DNA of 64,000 nt from Meandrina meandrites (Eukaryota; Cnidaria; Anthozoa; Scleractinia; Meandrinidae), in the NCBI GenBank assembly GCA_963693305.1, contig OY855903.1, positions 52,227,150 to 52,291,149 of the forward strand, read 5' to 3'. The translations under genes were made by a program, and so were the position numbers. Each line of letters starts with the position of its first letter. Within the stretch, counting starts at the first letter, position 1. The notes below the pieces were generated by a model. It ran no database searches. It had not been told where the DNA came from and saw only the letters and a list, made by a program, of their open reading frames with translations. Below are positions 1 through 12,929 of this stretch, one piece after another.

Positions 1-2850
1 GCTGTGGCCGACTTCCGTCCAGCGGTATTCTTGTTGTGTACATGCGAATCCATCCCATGTGCTTTCAGTCTTGGGTTTATCGGTGTGGCGTTCAGTTTAG
101 AGTAGCACTTGCAGCGTTTCCTTCCCACCCTCCCCTTTTTACCACGTCGTTTTTTCTCTAGATTTATTGGGTAATCTCTCTTCCACTGAGCCAGTAGGGC
201 TTGAGTGTGACGGGTCCTCGAGGTTGGGGGCTTGGCGCGGGGGCTCGTGGCGGGGTTGCAGGTTTGGGCAGGCCAGTCGGGTGTTCTGGCACCTTGGGGG
301 TGTGATTGTGATTGCAGCCCCCAGGCCCCTTGGGCACCTAACCTCCACTTGCGATGTGGGTGTTAAATAAAAGTTAAGTGCACCTGCACAAAGCACCTTA
401 ACTTGTATTGAAATAAAGTTTCTTGATATTTGTGCATGTAAATTCATGAGGTCGGACACATGACCAGTACTTGACTCTGGTTCTGTGGCATTTTACCCTT
501 CCCAGGATTTGATGCTAGTCACTCACAGGCTTAACCTCCAGTATTAAATTGCTGGTACATTCATTTAAACACCAGGCTGGTGAGAGGCACCGTGAAAGTA
601 AAATGTCTTGCCAAAGAACACAAAACAATGACCACTCAATCCTGGACCACTCCATCCGAAGTCCAGTACACCATAAGGACACCCCACCTACCACACATCT
701 ACAGTCATGTACATGGATTAATATATACTTAACAATTATTCCACGAGCCCGTTGGATATGAGATGGTAGATAGCCAGTTGCAAGCCGAGTTGACTATAAC
801 AATCTCGTATCCGACAAGCGCGAGTGAAATAATTGTTTTATTAAAAATGGCAAAAGAATTGCAATTATTTGAGCTCCCCAGCTGTTTTCGTTGACGCGTG
901 TTGGCTACGATATTTGTGGTCAATGATATATGAGCTCGTATACCATTGCCTGTTAACCAATCAAAACTCAGGAATCGCAATATACCATTGCTAGTTTTTC
1001 ATAACAAGGAATATCCCACTTGTCACAGCCATTTTCACGGCCCTAAAATCTAAGTAATGTGCAAGTATGCACAACAACAGCTCAGCGAAAATTAAAACCT
1101 AGTATGTTTAGAACCGAAGATGGTACATTTTAGACTTTAAAGTCTTTAAATGGTTAAATGAATATCGTCAATCGGAAAACTACTGCATGAGAGCATTGTT
1201 GTTTGTCTTTGTTGAAGCAATTTGTTCGGAAGCTTTCCTTCGCTTTATTATTTTTCTCACAGTTGTGTTAAATATCAAACAACCGATGTTGTCATGTTTG
1301 ATTTGCCGATTCTCCCGCAGGCGACTAGAACTTAAAATAGATCTTTCGCAACCACAAACCTGCGGGACGCCAGCACAAGTGTATACTTAAGTCAGTACAG
1401 TTGGCCTGGTTCTGATATCATGATAAGAGGAAGATTGTTCGTCCTAAACTCTACAGTCACAACAAGAATCTTGGCTTTTTGAGCGCAGCTCCCAACCGCT
1501 TTGCTGAATTGTATAACGTTTGTACAGCTAAGTATATTGATGTTGTTGTGATGTTTTTATCGCCGATGATTGCAATTTTGAACCATGAAGTCTGATTTTG
1601 TGGTGAACTCGATGGCACGTGGAACGACTTTTTGGTGGAATTTGATTGCGTGTATACCTGGATAACTTTGGAGGCAAGTTGTTTTCTTCTATGTATTTTT
1701 CTATTCGTGTTTGAAAACATATGATCACTTTTAACGATCCGCGCATCGTCTTTTATTTTAATATGCTTTTAAAATATGACTTTGCCTGTCTTCTGCGACC
1801 GCTATTTCGGTTGCTTATACTGTGAGTTTTGTTGTTCCTTCTTTACTTGCGGTAGGGTCCTCTTCTGCTAGGAATAAATCTCGCTCCAGATTTTATCTTG
1901 TCGTTGAAACTCGAGTGTTCTCCGCTGCGACCTGTGATGATGATTTTGCTTGCTTGCGAGGAACATTTATCTGTTGTGTGTTATAAAACTCAGGAAGGGT
2001 ACTTCTTAACTCTGAGGGCCGATAAAAGGTGTTTGAAATGCATTGATTTAGGTTGTCGCTGTGAAGCACACGATGCAATTGTTCCTTCTTGTAGCTTCTA
2101 TTTAACAAGTGACGAATTAAATCGTCGAAGTCGAACGTGCATCACTTGTAAAGATCTATACGGATTTACGCTGTTTTTCATTTTGATTTGCATTGGGAGT
2201 AAAAGAAGCAAGCTCCAAGCAGACAAATTCAAGTTTGTGTGTTTTTGTGCTAGTGTGTGTACACTCTTTTCCCTGTACAGCGTGTACGACGTTCAATTTT
2301 GGGAATGTGTTTTGATAGTGCATTGCTGTGACGATTAAGCATCGCATAAAATTTATTTTGAAATCGGCTGCGTTGACCTTTGTGGCCGGCGCACAGCGTG
2401 ACACTGATAATCTTCTGTCAGCTAGCGATTACACAAACTTCGATTTCCATTTCGCTTTGACCGTCACATGCAAACTTAAGACAATTCTGTTGATTTTTCT
2501 ATAGGGCAGAAACAACATACACCTGATTTAAGATAAAATGAATAGAATATGTTCACAATCGATTTTCAAATTATCATCACATACCCATTAAAACAAAACC
2601 ATTAGCGCCTAAAGTACAGTGGACAGGTCTGTCATTGGTCTTAATAAACCGCAACGTCAAACTGAAAGTAGAGTTACATGTAGGTCTGCCAACCATCTGT
2701 CAACGGCCTTTTGTTTACATCTGATCAACCCACTGAAGGAAGGAAGGAAGGATCGACCGCTTCAACTCCCCACTCATTCCAAAACTCCCGTTTTGCATAT
2801 GCAAAAGCAGTCATAAAAACGCAAGAAGACTAACCGCTGGCTTGGGGTTA
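1..2850. other. Repeat-rich stretch without a supported gene
   Basis: No reading frame here has a recognisable domain or a splice structure I trust. Bases about 180-360 are strikingly GC-rich compared with the AT-rich surroundings and run into AATAAA-containing sequence near 367-415. Bases about 366-745 recur in diverged form at about 49,437-49,735, so this is interspersed repeat sequence. A Cys-rich open frame at about 1,898-2,338 has no family signature and is probably chance. Confidence 0.5.
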
Positions 2851-2859
2851 GCATCTATA

Positions 2860-2876
2860 TCCTAACCCTAAGCTGT

Positions 2877-2908
<32 letters not shown>

Positions 2909-2931
2909 CGTTAGGGTTAGGGTTTAGGGTT
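2860..2931. repeat. Interstitial telomere-motif palindrome (CCCTAA)n-(TTAGGG)n
   Basis: About five CCCTAA-type units, some as CCCTAAA or CCCTAAG variants, run directly into three TTAGGG-type units through the centre CCTAACGTTAGG. The C-rich strand comes first, so this is the opposite orientation to a head-to-head chromosome-end fusion. TTAGGG is the usual animal telomere repeat, including in cnidarians. A second degenerate cluster lies at about 63,265-63,315. Confidence 0.8.
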
Positions 2932-4070
2932 CAAACAACAACCGCTGGTTTTATTGTTCCGAGCAACAAAAGGTTTCCTTTATTTATCGCTAATTTGTCA
3001 AAGGAAATTCTCTTTTTTGCATGCGTTTTTTAGGGGAAACATAACAAAGACCAGCGAGCGATGTTAAGCTGACACGTAAACAAACCTGCAAGGCGTTGTT
3101 TTGACAATGCTCAATTTAGCCAAAATTGGTTACTGTCATTTTTCACGACAGCCTTTCAATTAAAGCATTTAAAAATTTTAAAAATTTCTTAAAGAACATT
3201 AAAAACGTTATATAATTGAAGAAATGTACAACCTGAGAACTAAGTTAACAGCTGTCATTTACAAAACAGCATTACTTATAAATATAAGTACTGTACATTG
3301 AACTTGCCAGTGTAGTAGCTTACTGAGAACACAGATTATGGACACAAAAGCATGGTACAGAATTAATCACTAAGTTAAACATGGAAAAGAAACATAATAA
3401 TAAATACTATTATGACTTTTATTTATTAACAGTACATTGTACAACTGCAATCAAGCTAGCTCCTTTAAGAAAAAGTCTACCCTGTGCATGTAGAAACCCC
3501 GTGGGAGCCCAGTAACAGGGATGTAAAAAGGGTCTTGTTAAAACCCTGTTGCAGCTCATAAATTGGCACAGTTAGCATGGTTGTTTCTACCGAGTAGCAA
3601 CCCTGTAACAGCCCTGTCATGGTATTGCCTATTAATTTTAGGGACAATAATACCCTGTAGCAGCCCTGACTGCGAACCATGCAACATGCTGTTCTGAGCC
3701 TTGTCCAAGACAACCCTGTTGCAGCTCGTAAATTGGCAGTTAGCAAGGTTGTTTCTACCAAGCAGCCACATTGCAACAGCCCTGTCACAGTTTGCAAACC
3801 AGCACACTCTGTAGACGTCATGAAACAGCCCTGCAGGAGCTAGTTTAAATGGCTTGTGCAACCCTGTACTTATGTCATGCAATAGTACACCTGATTGTTG
3901 TATACTAAAACCTTGCTTAAAATTAATGTTCGTAGCAAAAATCAACATATTGCCAGGAAATCAACAAGAGTATGAACTGCTAAGAGCTAAATTTTAAGCT
4001 TCCTTTGATTAATTAGTGAGCTTACATTGGTATCTATTACAAAGTAAAAGTCAACGAATTTTTAAATTGT
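2932..4070. repeat. Intergenic stretch with a diverged tandem duplication (about 3,540-3,800)
   Basis: No gene is supported. Within it, a segment beginning ACCCTGTTGCAGCTC at about 3,541 repeats with changes at about 3,712, a period near 172 bp. The segment includes AAATTGGCA and GGTTGTTTCTACC. Open frames on the minus strand here are by-products of this repeat. Confidence 0.5.
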
Positions 4071-4102
<32 letters not shown>

Positions 4103-5377
4103 CCCACAAAGGTGTTTTTAGTTTAAACCCCCACCGCCTCGGAATTTCCATTCCAGAGGGGTCATTGATGACCGTCCTCCATCTCTTTAAAATTTCCATT
4201 ATTTTTAAACATGGGCCACTCTACCCTCTGGAAAATCGGGTGGCTCGAAAACAAAGACCTATAAAATGAAGACCCGAAGATCCTAAGACCCCAAAAACTC
4301 TAAAACAAAGACCCCCTAATTTTTAAATATATTTCTACCTTTAGTGAAAATAAGTTCCTTTTTTATCCTGGTCAAATTTCTTCTATCCCTGAGCACCGCA
4401 ACAGTTTATCCGCCATCTTGAACTGAGTAACCGCGTTGCCACACTCGACCGGAAGTGACGCTGAGCCCTGTATGGATGGGGTTATTTTTGTTTATTTTAC
4501 CAACAGATTATCCCCTGCTGAAGTTAAATTACATCTGATGCGCTGTTTTTACTGGTATAAGTCATATTGTATACAAAACATTAAAATTTTGATTTATTAT
4601 AATAACTTTAATAAGAACCTCTATATTTATCATCTCCATTCAGATTTTTTGTGTAAATGGCAATAAGGTTTTCTCTTTCAAATCTTGAAAAAATCTCTCA
4701 GATTTCCCAAGTACATGCTGAAATAATTTCCGACTGACTGTTTTCTTAAGGTGTCGGCATTAAACCAAATATCACAGAACTCACTCGATCGATGCAATGC
4801 ACCGAGTTTGGGAACAATGCCGCGAAATCACAAAATAGCGTGCGCTTATACCAGCTCCAAGTTGGTTGGTGGATGGGTGTGTAGGGTGTAAGTTGCAATT
4901 TTTATTTACTTTGTTTTAAAAGCAAACCAGACCTTAAGCCTGCTTTAATTAGCATATGAGGAAGGGGAACCAAAGACTTCAGCTCAAAACGGAGAAGAAA
5001 GTAAAAAGTACAAAACATTCACTTAAAACTTTAAACACCAATTTTCACACATAATCAACATAGAAGTAATTTTAAACTGGATGGCAAAGATAAATAAAGC
5101 TAGCTTACGTGAATGCGTAGAATGATGTCAGCGTGTCGCGTTGTTTGAAATGGAGCCGAAGATACTGAGTTTGATTAAAGGCTTTCGTATTTATTTGTGT
5201 AGCTGAGTTGTAGTCTTCACTTTGTAAAGAACAAAATGATTTTCCAGGGGGCAGAGAGGTCCATGTTAAAAAATAATGGAAATTCCGAAGGGGTGGGGGG
5301 GGGGGGGGGGGTCATCAATGACCCCTCTGGAACGGAAATTCTGAGGGGGTGGGGGTATGGATATTTTCTGGAACCAC
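4071..5377. mobile_element. Non-autonomous DNA transposon with long terminal inverted repeats
   Basis: The left end GTGGTTCCAGAAAATATCC is matched by its reverse complement ending at 5,377. The inverted similarity continues inward past poly-C/poly-G tracts and the GGGTCATYRATGACC stretch for roughly 150-200 bp on each side. No transposase is visible inside. A copy of the internal part plus the right end, without the left end, lies at about 53,815-54,412, so this sequence belongs to the large duplicated block. Target duplication is unclear. Confidence 0.7.
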
Positions 5378-5607
5378 GCATTCCAGCAACTTCGAATTCA
5401 TAAATGGCTGCCTTCAATTGCTGGTTTTCACTGTCACGCCACAAAAAAGTAAATCCAAAACTATTGAGTGAAAAACCTCAAGAATATTATAGGTTGTAGA
5501 GAATTACCAGATATTCTGTTTGTCCAAGTCTCGGGTTTGTACGGTATTCCGTACTCGAGTTATCCGTCAAAATGTTCCACACAAATTTACAGAGCTTTGT
5601 ATGGAAA

Positions 5608-5650
5608 CGCCATGTTGGTGCCCATGCAGTTGGGCACCAACATGGCGGCC
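5608..5650. repeat. Short perfect-armed hairpin
   Basis: The arm GCCATGTTGGTGCCCA is followed after a six-base loop by its reverse complement, ending in CATGGCGGCC. It lies in the 590-bp stretch that is absent from the right copy of the segmental duplication, so it may be part of a small mobile insertion. Confidence 0.6.
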
Positions 5651-6412
5651 AGAAATCAATGAAAACATCTGGAATTCACTTTTGCTATAAAAGGCAGTTA
5701 TATCACTCTCATGAACAAGTAAGCATTCACATAAACACTTCTCACAAAACCTCAACTGTTCAGATTGTTAAAAATCGTAGGATAAGGCATTATTTTGAAG
5801 CATACGTGACAGCCTTCTGGCGGCCATCTTGATGTCGTGTGGCGTGAAATTCCGAAATTCAAAATGGTCTATCTTAAAGACGGCAGCTGCTATCGAGCTA
5901 AAAACTTTCAACAAGATATAATTTGATGATTTCTAATAGCCAGTGAAAGATAAAAACTCAGGGGTCTTGCGATTCTGGATTTTAGAATTTTGGTGACGTC
6001 ACGTGAAAACCAAGAATATCGTAAACATCTTTCACTTTTGTCCAGAGTAATTTCACTAGCTTAGCAGCCAGGCCTTCTGAGAGGTTGCACAAAAGTAACC
6101 CAAGAAAAATTTGCAGCTTGTATCATCACTGATTGGCAAACTGCGTTTGATTTCTAGCTGTTAAATGAAGATTTCAGGTCTAGAGTGAGTGCAGTACCTT
6201 CTCAGTTATCGAATAAATTTGGCGTTAAGTTAACAAGTGTTGCCTGTTGAGACTGCAGAATCTGTGAGTTTGTTGAGAAGGCGAGTTATCTGAAATTTTT
6301 GTTTCTCTAAACGTGCATTCATACCATAGATCATGGCGTATGTTATATCGAGAGGCTGTAAGTCTAGCGAGACATAATATTAATTTGAAAGCCATGATAA
6401 CTCAAATCATGC

Positions 6413-8186
6413 GAGATTCTGGTTCACACTGATGGATAATTTATACTGTTGAGTATTAAATGACCACTCCTGGCAAACAGCTAATATATCACGCCAGGGG
6501 TTCGCCACCCAAATGAGATTTTAGCGGAGCTCCTGCGCGCGAAGCGCGCCAGCGGAGCACCATGGGTAAGGATTTTTGGTAAACCCATGAGGCCTAGAAA
6601 ATTTGGTGCGTACTCCCGCCCGCCCGCCCACCCGCGCCTACAGACTCGCAGGGAGGGGGAGGGGAGTCCCAAGGCAGCCCGACGGTGGGTGGGGGGAGGA
6701 GAATAGGCTGAGGGAGATGGGAGCAGATAAATGCCATCTCTACTAAACAGGGCTTACAACGTTGACATCCATGTTATGGTCAATTGACAGTTGTCAAAAC
6801 AAGATATCCGCTGACCAGTATCACGTGGTCGTATCGCGGGCTCACATGTGGAGCTCTTCAAGGTCACGTGTTGTGTGAAGTTGACCGCTGACCAGATTAT
6901 GATTTCTAGTTGATCGCGGGCTCAAGTCCTAGGTTTTTTTACAATTTTTTTGATCATCGCGTTAATTCAGATTTAAATAAAGGGCAAAGTTAATAGCCGA
7001 GGAGCTCAGCTTTTATTCTTGGCTATATCCAGTTTTTTCTCATGTTAAAAAAATGATCTGGACATTTCATTTCAACTTAAACGAAGTGATTGTATGAAAA
7101 GGCGGTAAACTCGTTTGCACGTTGTTCACTGCTAAATGGAAAGACGGGAAGAAAGCGTGCTGGAGGACATAGATTTTCGTGAATATTTCTCGCTTTATTT
7201 ACTTATCTACAGCATGGAAACTTATGCCAAGTGATTTAGGATAACTTCTTAACGGGAAGATCCGAAATAGTTGTTGACCTGAACATGATATATCAGAATA
7301 CGAGTCAAAAACAGCGAGAGTTGAAGCACTCTCTTCGGTTCCTGCGGCTGACCAAGACTGGAAAATTAACTGAGCTAATATAAAAGTGTGCCCAGACCCG
7401 GTCAAGTTGACTGAAGTGGCGGATAAAAGACTGTTAAAAGCTACACCGAAAGGAAGAAAGATATTGATCTTCGCTGACTTCGCTGATAATTCAAATTATG
7501 TATATGTCCGTGGTGGACGAAACTACCGTTTTCGTTGCTTGGTCTCCGATGTTATTTGGCTGGTTTGAAAGCTTTGCCCTGCAGAATTTACAAGCCCTCT
7601 CAAAATATGAGGTAACAATCGTAAATGTAAACATTTTGTTATGAGAATGCGCAGTTTGTACTGGAAATCGTTTAAGTAACTCAGGAATTAAAGGCTGGGT
7701 GGGCTAAAAGATACTGGGAAAGTTCTTTATAGCAATGAAATGAACTTTTTGTAGTGTTGTCTTGTCATGTTTATTTAAGACTCCCTTGTGAAAAGTCATC
7801 GCTTCTGAAAGCATTGCATGCCGTTTATTTGAAAATGTTGTGGGAGAGCATGCCCTCAAAATACTATTGGGGAAAATTTCACCTTGAGACCTGGTGCTTA
7901 AGTGTTACAAATAAATAAATTAATTAATCACTTATTAGTGGATCATTGTAATCAATTAATCACCTAATTTTCTTTTTCTTTTTTAATCTAAACATGCGCG
8001 GCGGACGTTGTCAAAACTACATTCTGTTCAGTTGGCTTTTCCACATCTTACTTTTGCTTTTAGTAAAACGCATGTTTGCTCTCACTTCTCCAGTTCTTAC
8101 ATTATCACATAGTACACACTACAAAATCCCACAAAATCAAGAAAAGATCATGCATGCATCGACCGATCGATCAATCAATCGTTCCT
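6413..8186. other. 1.8-kb stretch present only in the left duplicate
   Basis: The flanking sequences (AACTCAAATCATGC on the left, TTTTTAATGACCCAC on the right) are directly joined in the right copy at about 60,460-60,480, so this is an insertion or a deletion. It holds a GC-rich patch at 6,500-6,700 and several short frames. I recognise no gene and no clear terminal inverted repeats. Confidence 0.55.
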
Positions 8187-9375
8187 TGAATTTTTAATGA
8201 CCCACTGGGATTTTTCAACAGGCGGGGAGGTTCAGCCCTCAACACTCAATATCAATTTTCTCAATCAACCAGCTCGCCTCTCGGCAACTATGTCGCCACA
8301 GCACCCAAGCAGATACTGCAAAACTCGTGCTGACAATAATGTTCCTGACAAGAAACCTGCCTTAGACTTTCACCTAGAGCACCTAAATAGCTCTATTGTG
8401 CAAAACTAAAGGTCAGAACACCCCTCAGTTCTTCGAGAGATGCTGTTGACCTGCGGGTTTCCGGCTTTTTGCCAAGGTGAAATTTTTAACCACCAAGCGT
8501 CTGCACTTGTGCTCAAAAGACCGGGAGGTTCAATTTTATTTTCATGAGCAAATCGCCATCTATTTTTTTCTTTCCTCATACATGACCTCTACGTCACAAT
8601 ACAACTGTTATAGGTTTATAGACAACTGCAAAAACCGTGTATGATCAAAACAGTTAATCCAGTCCTACTCTGCCTAATGCAATTCAACATGAAAACATGG
8701 CGTTCATGTAATCACGTTTGAAATGCTCTTTGCCTGCCTGCGACACTTACAAAACACTACAACAAAAGATTAGCACTGATGTGTCGAAAAACTCATACTA
8801 CTGGCTGACTGAGGAGAATGTAATCTGCAAAACACTTTTTATTCTTATTTTTGCTTCGTTATTTCTCCAGAGCGTAGCAAAGATTAGCAGAATCAAATAC
8901 AGCACAATGTATAAGACATGTAAACAAACTTGCATGCGAAATTTGGAGTTGTTTTGACAATTTTAATTTTTGCCAAAAATCGCTAGTGCCCTGTTTTGAC
9001 CGAACCCTTCAATTATAACATTGACACTTACCTATGGAGGCATTATGACATTCTTGTTCTGCACTGTGAGTAATCACATGATGACATTTAAGGCCTGCAG
9101 GGCGATTGCACTGAAAGAAACAAGAAAAATATAACTTCCACACCAATAGTTAAGACTACAGATAACCAGTTAAACTACAAAATGACAATAATTTTTGGGT
9201 CTTGTTAGAGGCTTAATAAATACATACCGGTACTAGATATTCGTTTACATTGTAGCCAAGCAGGATTCCTACATGAAAGGTACGAGGATGCTAATCACGA
9301 AATTTGTATTAAGCCCCTATCTGGACATGGCTAGACCTTTTCTGGTTCCTAAAAGATACACTTTAATTCTCATAA

Positions 9376-10216
9376 CAGGGCTCAAAATAACAGCCGGTCA
9401 ACGTTAACGGACAATGTCCGGCCAAAATGACGATTTCTCCGGACAAAATTTTGGTTCGGCAGTCATTTTGACCGGTCACGTACACGGCTTTCAAATAAAT
9501 AACCAAAAAATTTATTCGCAGTATTTCTCGAAACTTTACAGTAAAATCATAAAATATCATAGCAGCTTGCAGTCACAAATTTGCGGATTTGTTAGCGGTT
9601 TGCTTAAATAAAACAGGAAACATTCACGTCTGTAAATACGCTAAACAGACAACAATGAACATCGCATCAATCAACGTCTGCTATTAGCACGCTAAAAGTC
9701 GAGGACGTAAATCCTTTTTACTGGACACAGTTGACATAAAGCCGTTGGCGTTTCCTTTCTTCCTACATGCTGAGCAAAGGCACAGTTATCTCACTTGTAG
9801 CATGGGCATATGTCCTTGTTACTATTTAGTGTTCGGTAGTAAAGACCAGTAAAGTGCACTTTACAACCAAGATCGCCTCCACCCGTAAGTCGTTAACTAA
9901 TGTAAAACTATGCAGAGTAACATAACATTACGGCTACTGAGCATTTTGTTTTATGTAGAGTACTAGAACGCAGAAGAAATGGAAATTCAAAAAGCGAACA
10001 TATAATAAAATGACACTTTTAGCGATCAAAACATTTAAGCTTCTAAAAGCCTTATACTCTTTAACAACGAGTGTTTTAGCTTTTTGGCAGAATAGGCTAT
10101 TGCTTGAAAGTAAATACTCAATATTTTGACCGGTCAAAAACGAGACATGACTGAGCAAAAATTGATTTGGCCGGTCAACATGACCGGTCAGTATTCAAAA
10201 ATTATTTTGAGCCCTG
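9376..10216. mobile_element. Non-autonomous hAT-like transposon with 5-bp target duplication
   Basis: The ends are CAGGGCTCAAAATAA and its reverse complement, flanked by direct CATAA at 9,371-9,375 and 10,217-10,221. The orthologous position in the duplicated block, about 61,675-61,681, reads CTCATGATCTTTT with no insert, which fixes the boundaries and the 5-bp duplication. Subterminal CCGGTCA motifs repeat in both orientations near both ends. CAGGG termini are typical of hAT elements. A 5-bp duplication fits the hAT5 group better than classical 8-bp hATs. The 841-bp body encodes no transposase. Confidence 0.85.
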
Positions 10217-11045
10217 CATAATCTTTTCTCTTGATGAAGTATTGATATTGTAAGGAGAAGTTTGATGTTGGTCACTCTTGGGACTTAGAAGTGTTTTTAC
10301 AATTGAGGCTTCTGTTCTGGAACAGATTTAAAGAATAAGTATGGGTAATCAAATGGTGACGAGTGAAATTAGAGAATAATTTCATGTGCATTAGTGAAAT
10401 AATTTCCTAATTTCATGAGTATACCATTTGGTTACGTTTTAATATCATGAGTGACAAATAACACTTACAATCATAATTTTTTAACTTGTTTATTGTATCA
10501 TCATGAATGAACTGGCTGGAATCGATGCCCTTGTAAAACGCTAAAAAATCTGCGCAGTCATTCATGTTATCACTAAAAGTTTATAAGACAACCAAACAAA
10601 CTGGCCAAGGTGAAATTCAATAAAAAAATGTGCAAAGTTTAAGCTTTAAGATCTTTTTGTTTTAAAATCCTGTACGCCATGTTGGCACTGAGACATGGTA
10701 AACGCTGCCATGGCAATTTTGTAATTTCACATGTGAAATTTTAAATTAGCATTTTAAAAATTTTGCGCCAAAATTAAAGAGAAATTTTTCTCCCATGATA
10801 TTATGCATTTAATTTTGATATGTCAGATTGCTCAGTCAAGGGAATCAGTCACACTCAGCACTTGGAAAATTCAGCTTTTGCTTTTGAAAAAAATCTACAT
10901 GTATGCATTTAACAAGCAGACTTTTTGCAGTTAGGTTTGCAATCCCTGATCCTGAAATCATTGCAGAGATCGGGACGCTAGAATAATAATTTAAGGATCA
11001 GTTTTGTCTTTTCTGACAATGTGTGACTGCAAAAGCAGGACCTGC

Positions 11046-12240
11046 ACAACCCCTGTTTGTGACCAGGGGGGGCACTCCCACATTATGAGCTATATAGGTA
11101 TGTGCCGCTGTGAAGGGTTTGGTTTTCAAGCACTGTAGTCAGGGATAGGGTAAAGAAATGAGAGAGTTGTGATGCGAGGGTTTTCCAAGAGTAGAACTTC
11201 TTTCTTTGGGTCAGGGGTGGGGACGGGTTTGTCGGGGACTTGCTAGAAGGTAGGTAGAAAGCCAAAACTCGTTTGATAAGGGGAGGGGGTGGGGGGGTAC
11301 ATCGGAGAACTTTCCTAACAGTCCGGGGGAGATACAGGTTAAAAAAGGTTAAAGCAACCATAAAACCTTTGTTGCTGGGTAAAACTTTACTTTGAAACCC
11401 TTCACCTTATTTGACAATAAGGGCACTGCTGTTCAATTTCTCCGTTATCTCAACAGCTGACATGACAACATCAAAATTACCAGTGAGGGGTGAGGGGTGA
11501 AATGGTGGGGGTTGAGGGGTGAGAATAAAGGATTCGGACTGTTAACAACTTCGGTAAGTTAGTAATGGTGTTTTCATAAGTTAATGTAATGAAATACCCG
11601 AAATAGACTTGCCGCTGCTTCATCGCTTCTTGTCGTGTTGGTGTCTCGCAAAGTCCAATTTTCACATAGTAACTGTATTAATTAAATCTCTTGTAGATCC
11701 TACATTAGCAGCGTTATCGTTGATGGTCCCTTGTTGTCTTGAAATTTACTTCCACGAATATACATTATTGTAATAGTTACAGTTCCAGTCAGCAAAAACT
11801 TTTTTTCGTCCCACCTTTCTCGCCATTTAAAAATACAGATATTGTACAAATATTTTTATTGACTTTCTTTGAGCATTGATTTCTTTGCTAATTTCACTAC
11901 TGGTATGCTCACCCAAGTTTTATAATGTTCCGGAATGTGCCATGTTCCTGGTTTTAATAACGGCTTGAATATGCGAACCACTTTTGATCTTAAAAAATAT
12001 ACACACACAAACAAAAAACTCGCAAGAAGTGGAAAAAAGAATCGAAAGTGCACGTACACCGGTATGCTTGTGCTGCATTGTAAAGTTACAGTGTCTGGCA
12101 CGTGCGTTCACACAAGATTATACCGACTAATGCGTGGGAATAAATGTACATTTGTATGAAGTAAGTGTTTATTGAGTTCATATCAGTGATATATTGTATT
12201 TTAAACAATAATTTATTTCATATTCGGCAATAAGTTACAT
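11046..12240. other. Repeat-derived stretch, inverted relative to 13.9-14.3 kb
   Basis: The segment at about 11,070-11,530, with a poly-G-rich core and TACCTACCTTCTAG on its complement, reappears inverted at about 13,895-14,270 and again partly at 14,866-14,990. Open frames here are translations of that repeat. From 11,530 to 12,240 I see nothing recognisable. Confidence 0.6.
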
Positions 12241-12244
12241 TTAA

Positions 12245-12582
12245 GGTGGCTGGTATCGGTTTCCAGCATTTTCAAGCATTTTTCAGCTCTTACACTTTTG
12301 ACGGGTCTGTACTAGAAATCTTTATCAGTTGATGCTACAATAATGGTATCAAATAAATGCCCAATGATTGGTGAATATGTTCTGGTCATTTTCTTGACGT
12401 CACTGGTTACCATAGTAACAGGATAACCTGTTAAAAACACCCTTAATTTTAGCTTTAAGAGCTTATAACTCAAAAACGAGCTCGGTGACCCCCATTTTTT
12501 ATTGTTGAGTTATAATAAGCATGTAAAGATACAACTTTTTGTAAAGTTAAAAAAATTTCTACGAAGCGGTTTCAGAGCCACC
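12245..12582. mobile_element. TTAA-flanked MITE, first of an inverted pair
   Basis: The termini GGTGGCT and AGCCACC are flanked by TTAA at 12,241-12,244 and 12,583-12,586, the target duplication expected for piggyBac or Kolobok superfamily elements. There is no coding capacity. It is followed at once by a second copy in opposite orientation. Confidence 0.75.
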
Positions 12583-12602
12583 TTAAATTTTTAAAAATTT
12601 AA

Positions 12603-12929
12603 GGTGGCTCTGAAACTGCTTCGTAGAAATTTTTTTAAATTTGCAGAAAGTTGTATCTTAACATGCTAATCAATGTTCAATAATAAAAATTGGGGGTCAT
12701 CGAGCTCGTTTTTGAGTTATAAGCACTTAAAGCTAAAATTAAGGGTGTTTTTAACAGGTTATAGTGTTGCTATGGAAACCAGTGAGGTCAAGAAAGTAAC
12801 CAAAACGTACTCGGCAATCATTGGGCATTTATTTGATACCATTATTGTAGCATCAACTGATAAAAATTTATTGTACTATCCAGTCAAAGTGTAAGAGCTG
12901 GAAAGTGCTGGAAACCATTACCAGCCACC
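12603..12929. mobile_element. TTAA-flanked MITE, second of an inverted pair
   Basis: This is a diverged copy of the preceding MITE in reverse orientation, with TTAA at 12,599-12,602 and 12,930-12,933. Together the two form an almost continuous inverted repeat of about 690 bp centred near 12,592. The open frame at about 12,673-12,894 lies wholly inside it and is not a gene. Confidence 0.75.

Larger units (their letters stand above)
4752..11045 (+). repeat. Left copy of a large segmental duplication
   Basis: This block matches 53,819-62,508 in the same orientation over most of its length, with small substitutions. Three stretches are missing from the right copy: about 5,418-6,010, about 6,413-8,186 and the transposon at 9,376-10,216. 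Conversely the right copy carries a 5.6-kb insertion at the point equivalent to about 6,296. Anchors include AAGGTGTCGGCATTAAACC at the left end and the shared run up to GCAGGACCTGCA near 11,045. Short open frames inside (about 8,197-8,409 and 8,718-8,957) recur diverged at 60,470 and 61,008 and show no constraint. Confidence 0.85.

Noticed and set aside
1898..2338. 146-aa Cys-rich ORF
   Set aside because: No ATG in good context, no domain, no splice signals, and surrounded by repeat sequence.
2860..2931. Ancient chromosome-end fusion
   Set aside because: The motif order is CCCTAA then TTAGGG, opposite to what a head-to-head telomere fusion leaves.
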